From positions 1 to 64,000 of the forward strand of contig NZ_WKKF01000009.1 in assembly GCF_009674765.1 (NCBI RefSeq): 64,000 bases of DNA, given 5' to 3'. Positions 62,301-64,000 of the stretch are shown here, one piece after another; position 1 is the stretch's first letter, and each line of letters opens with the position of its first letter. The translations under genes were made by a program, and so were the position numbers. Source of the DNA: Metabacillus idriensis. Lineage in GTDB: Bacteria > Bacillota > Bacilli > Bacillales > Bacillaceae. The notes below the pieces were generated by a model, which saw nothing but the letters and a program-made list of their open reading frames with translations, did not search any database and was not told where the DNA came from.

Positions 62301-64000
62301 AGGCAATTGGTCAAAAGCAAGGAGCTACGTTGTATATGACACTTTTAGCTATCTATAATATATTTCTTCATAAATATACTGGAAAAGAGGATATTATCGT
62401 TGGTTCTCTTGTTGCTGGCAGGCGAAATTCAGGAACAGCGAATACTATTGGTCTTTTTACTAATTATTTGCCTATGAGAAATTTTCCAGATGGTAGAAAG
62501 AAGTTTATAGATTTCTTAAATGAAGTCTCACAGCGGACCGTAAAAGCTTTTGATAATCAAGAATTTCCATTTGAAAAAATGGTTGAAATTTTTGATAAAA
62601 AAAGAGATATTTCACGAAACCCGATATTTGACAGCATGATAATTTTGCACAATCAAGGGTTTCAAAATAATCAAATGCAAATACAAAATTTGAATTTAGA
62701 GATGATCGATTGGGAAAGTGAAAGCTCAACAATGGATTTGAAATTTGATATTTTTCAGCGGCCGAATGGTGAACTGAACCTTAAAATTGAATATTATTCT
62801 CAGTTGTTTAAAAAACAGACGATTATTAAAATGGCAAATCATTTTGTTTCACTTATCAAACTCATTGTAAGTGAACCAAATAAGAAGATCGATGAATATA
62901 ATTTTTTCACACCGAAAGATGTGGAAGAACTTGAGAAAAGGAAAAAAATTACTCAAAGTTATTCTGTTTTATCCAAATCTATTACAGCTCTAAACGAAAA
63001 TCTGTATCCCCTATCTGCATTTCAAAACTACATTTGGAATAACAGAGATAGAGTAAATAATTGTATTATCCAAGCAAAAGTACAAGGCAAGATAGAACAA
63101 GTCAAGCTCATTAAAGCCTTAAAAGAAATGCAATCCTTAGATAGTTCTCTAAGAACAAATTTTGAAAAAAAATCTTCATTTTTATACCAAAAAATACATG
63201 AACAACTTCCAATAGACTATGTTTTTTTAGCTTTAAAAGACATGAATATGGGAATTGAATTGTCTGAAATAATAGCTTCTGAATATAGCAATCCCTTTAA
63301 TATTTATCAAGGATCTTTATACCGAGTACGATTAGTATACATTGGAGGTGATATCTATCATTTAATAATTACTATTGATCCGTTGATTTCAGAGTTACTG
63401 GAAATGAACAATTTCTTGTCACATTTGTTTAACATCTATTCTTTATTAACAACAGGTGAGGTTGTTAATTATAAAAGTTACAAAACATTGTCGATTCCCG
63501 AATCAGCAGTTAGACAAGATAAGATGGTTAAAGAAGAAACTTTTGAATACCGAAATGATTATTGGAATAAAACATTATTAAAACCTTATCCGCAGGTTAA
63601 CTTTCCAATTAAACAGACAACAGAGACAAATAGTAATCAAATTAATAGTTCTTATCATTTTTCTCTGAAAGATGAAGAGGTAAGATACCTGTTGAAATTC
63701 GCTGAGAATAATAATTCAAGTCTGGTAGAAGTTATTATGGCATGCTATTTTCTTCTATTAAAACAAGTAACTAATTCTAAAGAAATAATAGTAAGTATCA
63801 TAGATCTTCCGATTAAAGAGAATAGTAAGCAGTTAGTGCCTCTGAGCGTCAATTACCCAATTCCTTTAAGGATTTCAATGGAAGATATGACATCTTTTAA
63901 TCATTTATTAAACGCTGTTAAAAACAGTTTTCGGGAACTTAGTCAAATGAGCATGTATCCTTTCAATCATTTATTTAATCAAAGTATACTCGAAGATGAC
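59339..64000 (+). CDS. PKS/NRPS protein KS-T-C-C*, cut by the right edge
   Basis: The frame opens at ATG 59339, overlapping the previous gene by 11 nt, and stays open to the end (1554 codons). KS (about 55-475): ATACSSSLVALH near 211, EAHGTGT and NIGHLDSASG, so the triad is intact. A linker without AT follows. T: FFQLGGDSL near 699. C (about 750-1190): FDMHHIISDGVS near 886, intact. A second condensation-like domain starts near 1220 (LYPLSAFQNYIW), but where HHxxxDG should be it reads ITIDPLISE, so it looks inactive. The protein should take the chain from the upstream KR module, extend it without reduction, and pass it to an amino acid selected beyond the window. Confidence 0.9.
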   Translation, partial: MNDKFVEHILKLVSKGEISEKNAFTLIKQYQSTSKSSLTLNSEKNEKNHKDIAIIGVACRFPQANNKDEYWTNLVNGYDAIREFPESRMKRVRQYLSKKREGTYISAGYLNDVETFDAEFFNILPGEAKYMDPQQRIFMETGYEAIEDAGYGGERIKGSRVGIYTGFSEARYRELIEDNSPAAFVGNFPPIIASRLSYALNLSGPALSVATACSSSLVALHLACKGIFSGDCEMALVGGVAIGSLPGELEEGNLGISSLDGKSRSFDAKANGTGWGEGCGAVLIKPLKQAIKDNDCIYSIIKGSAVNQDGTSNGIASPNALAQEEVLLAAWKDAGVDPKSISYIEAHGTGTKIGDPIEVKGITNAFRKHTNHKQFCGLGSVKSNIGHLDSASGMAGLIKTILALKNKQIPPTLHFTNPNPLMNLYQSPVYINTELAKWKRSGDLPLRAGVSSFGLSGTNCHVVLEEYRDNRLIDSVSTSTQGRVFTISAKTKNALHRLIRKYIEFLKGNNKYQIDDICYVLNTGREHFRHRLAIPVYNLDELLKKLQLTYDFFNNQNGARLEEQGIFSSLFNVDGEVPGELDRSHYHGHTSLKSLEKLAQNYVEGQKISWSAQYQTGTFVKIPLPTYSWEKKHFWIEPSAQRTNTLLLKDRQESNDNANNFSSSMDNLNDTELRIGYIWSDVLGLEEIDVYADFFQLGGDSLLATDLITRIEKEFNAKITLTEFFEKPSIRELSVLLGEMKNIQRGEIISVEAKDFYPVSNAQRRQFILNQMSKDNLSYNMPGSATISGKIDLKRFERVFNMLVERHESFRTVFDIVNGEIVQTVLPMKKFEIEYCGTGISNINDSFKKFIRPFKLDEGPLLRVRLEKIIEDPISDNKHLFMFDMHHIISDGVSMEVLLKEFAALYAGEQLTPLIIQYKDFANWQNQLLNSEVMQNQEVFWREVLRQEKETDLQVLDIPADYPRPPKMTFEGGVHSLSIEKEIVHQLKAIGQKQGATLYMTLLAIYNIFLHKYTGKEDIIVGSLVAGRRNSGTANTIGLFTNYLPMRNFPDGRKKFIDFLNEVSQRTVKAFDNQEFPFEKMVEIFDKKRDISRNPIFDSMIILHNQGFQNNQMQIQNLNLEMIDWESESSTMDLKFDIFQRPNGELNLKIEYYSQLFKKQTIIKMANHFVSLIKLIVSEPNKKIDEYNFFTPKDVEELEKRKKITQSYSVLSKSITALNENLYPLSAFQNYIWNNRDRVNNCIIQAKVQGKIEQVKLIKALKEMQSLDSSLRTNFEKKSSFLYQKIHEQLPIDYVFLALKDMNMGIELSEIIASEYSNPFNIYQGSLYRVRLVYIGGDIYHLIITIDPLISELLEMNNFLSHLFNIYSLLTTGEVVNYKSYKTLSIPESAVRQDKMVKEETFEYRNDYWNKTLLKPYPQVNFPIKQTTETNSNQINSSYHFSLKDEEVRYLLKFAENNNSSLVEVIMACYFLLLKQVTNSKEIIVSIIDLPIKENSKQLVPLSVNYPIPLRISMEDMTSFNHLLNAVKNSFRELSQMSMYPFNHLFNQSILEDD

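Noticed and set aside
35052-64000. Assignment as amicoumacin, zwittermicin, edeine or colibactin cluster
   Set aside because: The starter and peptidase logic is shared, but the UvrA, the CmcI-like gene, the second A-domain code and the module order do not match what I know of these clusters.
1-64000. tRNA, rRNA or insertion sequence
   Set aside because: I saw no cloverleaf with CCA-adjacent acceptor, no rRNA signature and no transposase-like frame with terminal inverted repeats.

Overview
The window is low-GC Firmicute chromosome, most likely from a Bacillus-type organism (Bacillaceae). The support is AT-rich DNA with strong GGAGG-type ribosome sites, frequent TTG starts, a T-box leader in front of a tryptophanyl-tRNA synthetase gene, two very large WapA-like YD-repeat surface proteins, a CWB2 wall protein and a DUF2187-like remnant. 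Species cannot be decided from the sequence alone. I saw no rRNA, tRNA, CRISPR array or transposase.

Region 1 (1-10.3 kb) holds small housekeeping and accessory genes: a GNAT acetyltransferase with a non-ATG start, two Nudix hydrolases, an aminoglycoside-phosphotransferase-fold kinase, the T-box/trpS unit, a histidine phosphatase, a LAGLIDADG-like protein, a zinc-ribbon microprotein, and a plasmid- or phage-like patch with an RHH-like regulator beside a palindromic operator. Short repeats are scattered between these genes. Region 2 (10.3-29.5 kb) is a cell-surface and contact-competition region: polysaccharide deacetylase, two secreted RHS/YD-repeat toxins (1885 and 1931 aa) each followed by its own candidate immunity gene, a CWB2 protein, a secreted PIG-L deacetylase, and a YIP1/HlyD-like membrane pair.

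Region 3 (29.5-34.9 kb) looks mobile. Two diverged small serine recombinase genes each carry private repeat motifs upstream, and both are followed within 5 nt of the stop codon by nearly the same 22-bp sequence. Between those copies lies about 4.0 kb with a three-gene operon (unknown protein, winged-helix/zinc-ribbon protein, Mrr-like PD-(D/E)XK nuclease) that is a candidate defence module.

Region 4 (35.0-64.0 kb, cut by the right edge) is a hybrid NRPS/AT-less PKS gene cluster with prodrug logic. A starter NRPS (C-A-T-E) has the A-domain code DLTKIGEVGK, read by eye, which is the asparagine code. With its starter-like C domain and its E domain it should lay down an N-acyl-D-Asn cap. A ClbP/XcnG/ZmaM-type serine peptidase fused to an ABC exporter would remove that cap during export. 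A full-length UvrA paralogue next to it suggests that the mature compound attacks or binds DNA. The assembly line continues with a free C domain, a 2501-aa C'-A-T-KS-MT-KR-T protein and a KS-T-C-C* protein that leaves the window. Accessory enzymes are an arginine-deiminase-like enzyme, a type II thioesterase, a leaderless beta-lactamase-fold hydrolase and a CmcI-like methyltransferase. No acyltransferase domain is present, so a trans-AT is expected outside. I do not recognise the compound. The combination (D-Asn prodrug, peptidase-ABC fusion, UvrA, unusual second A domain) is the best candidate for an undescribed system here.
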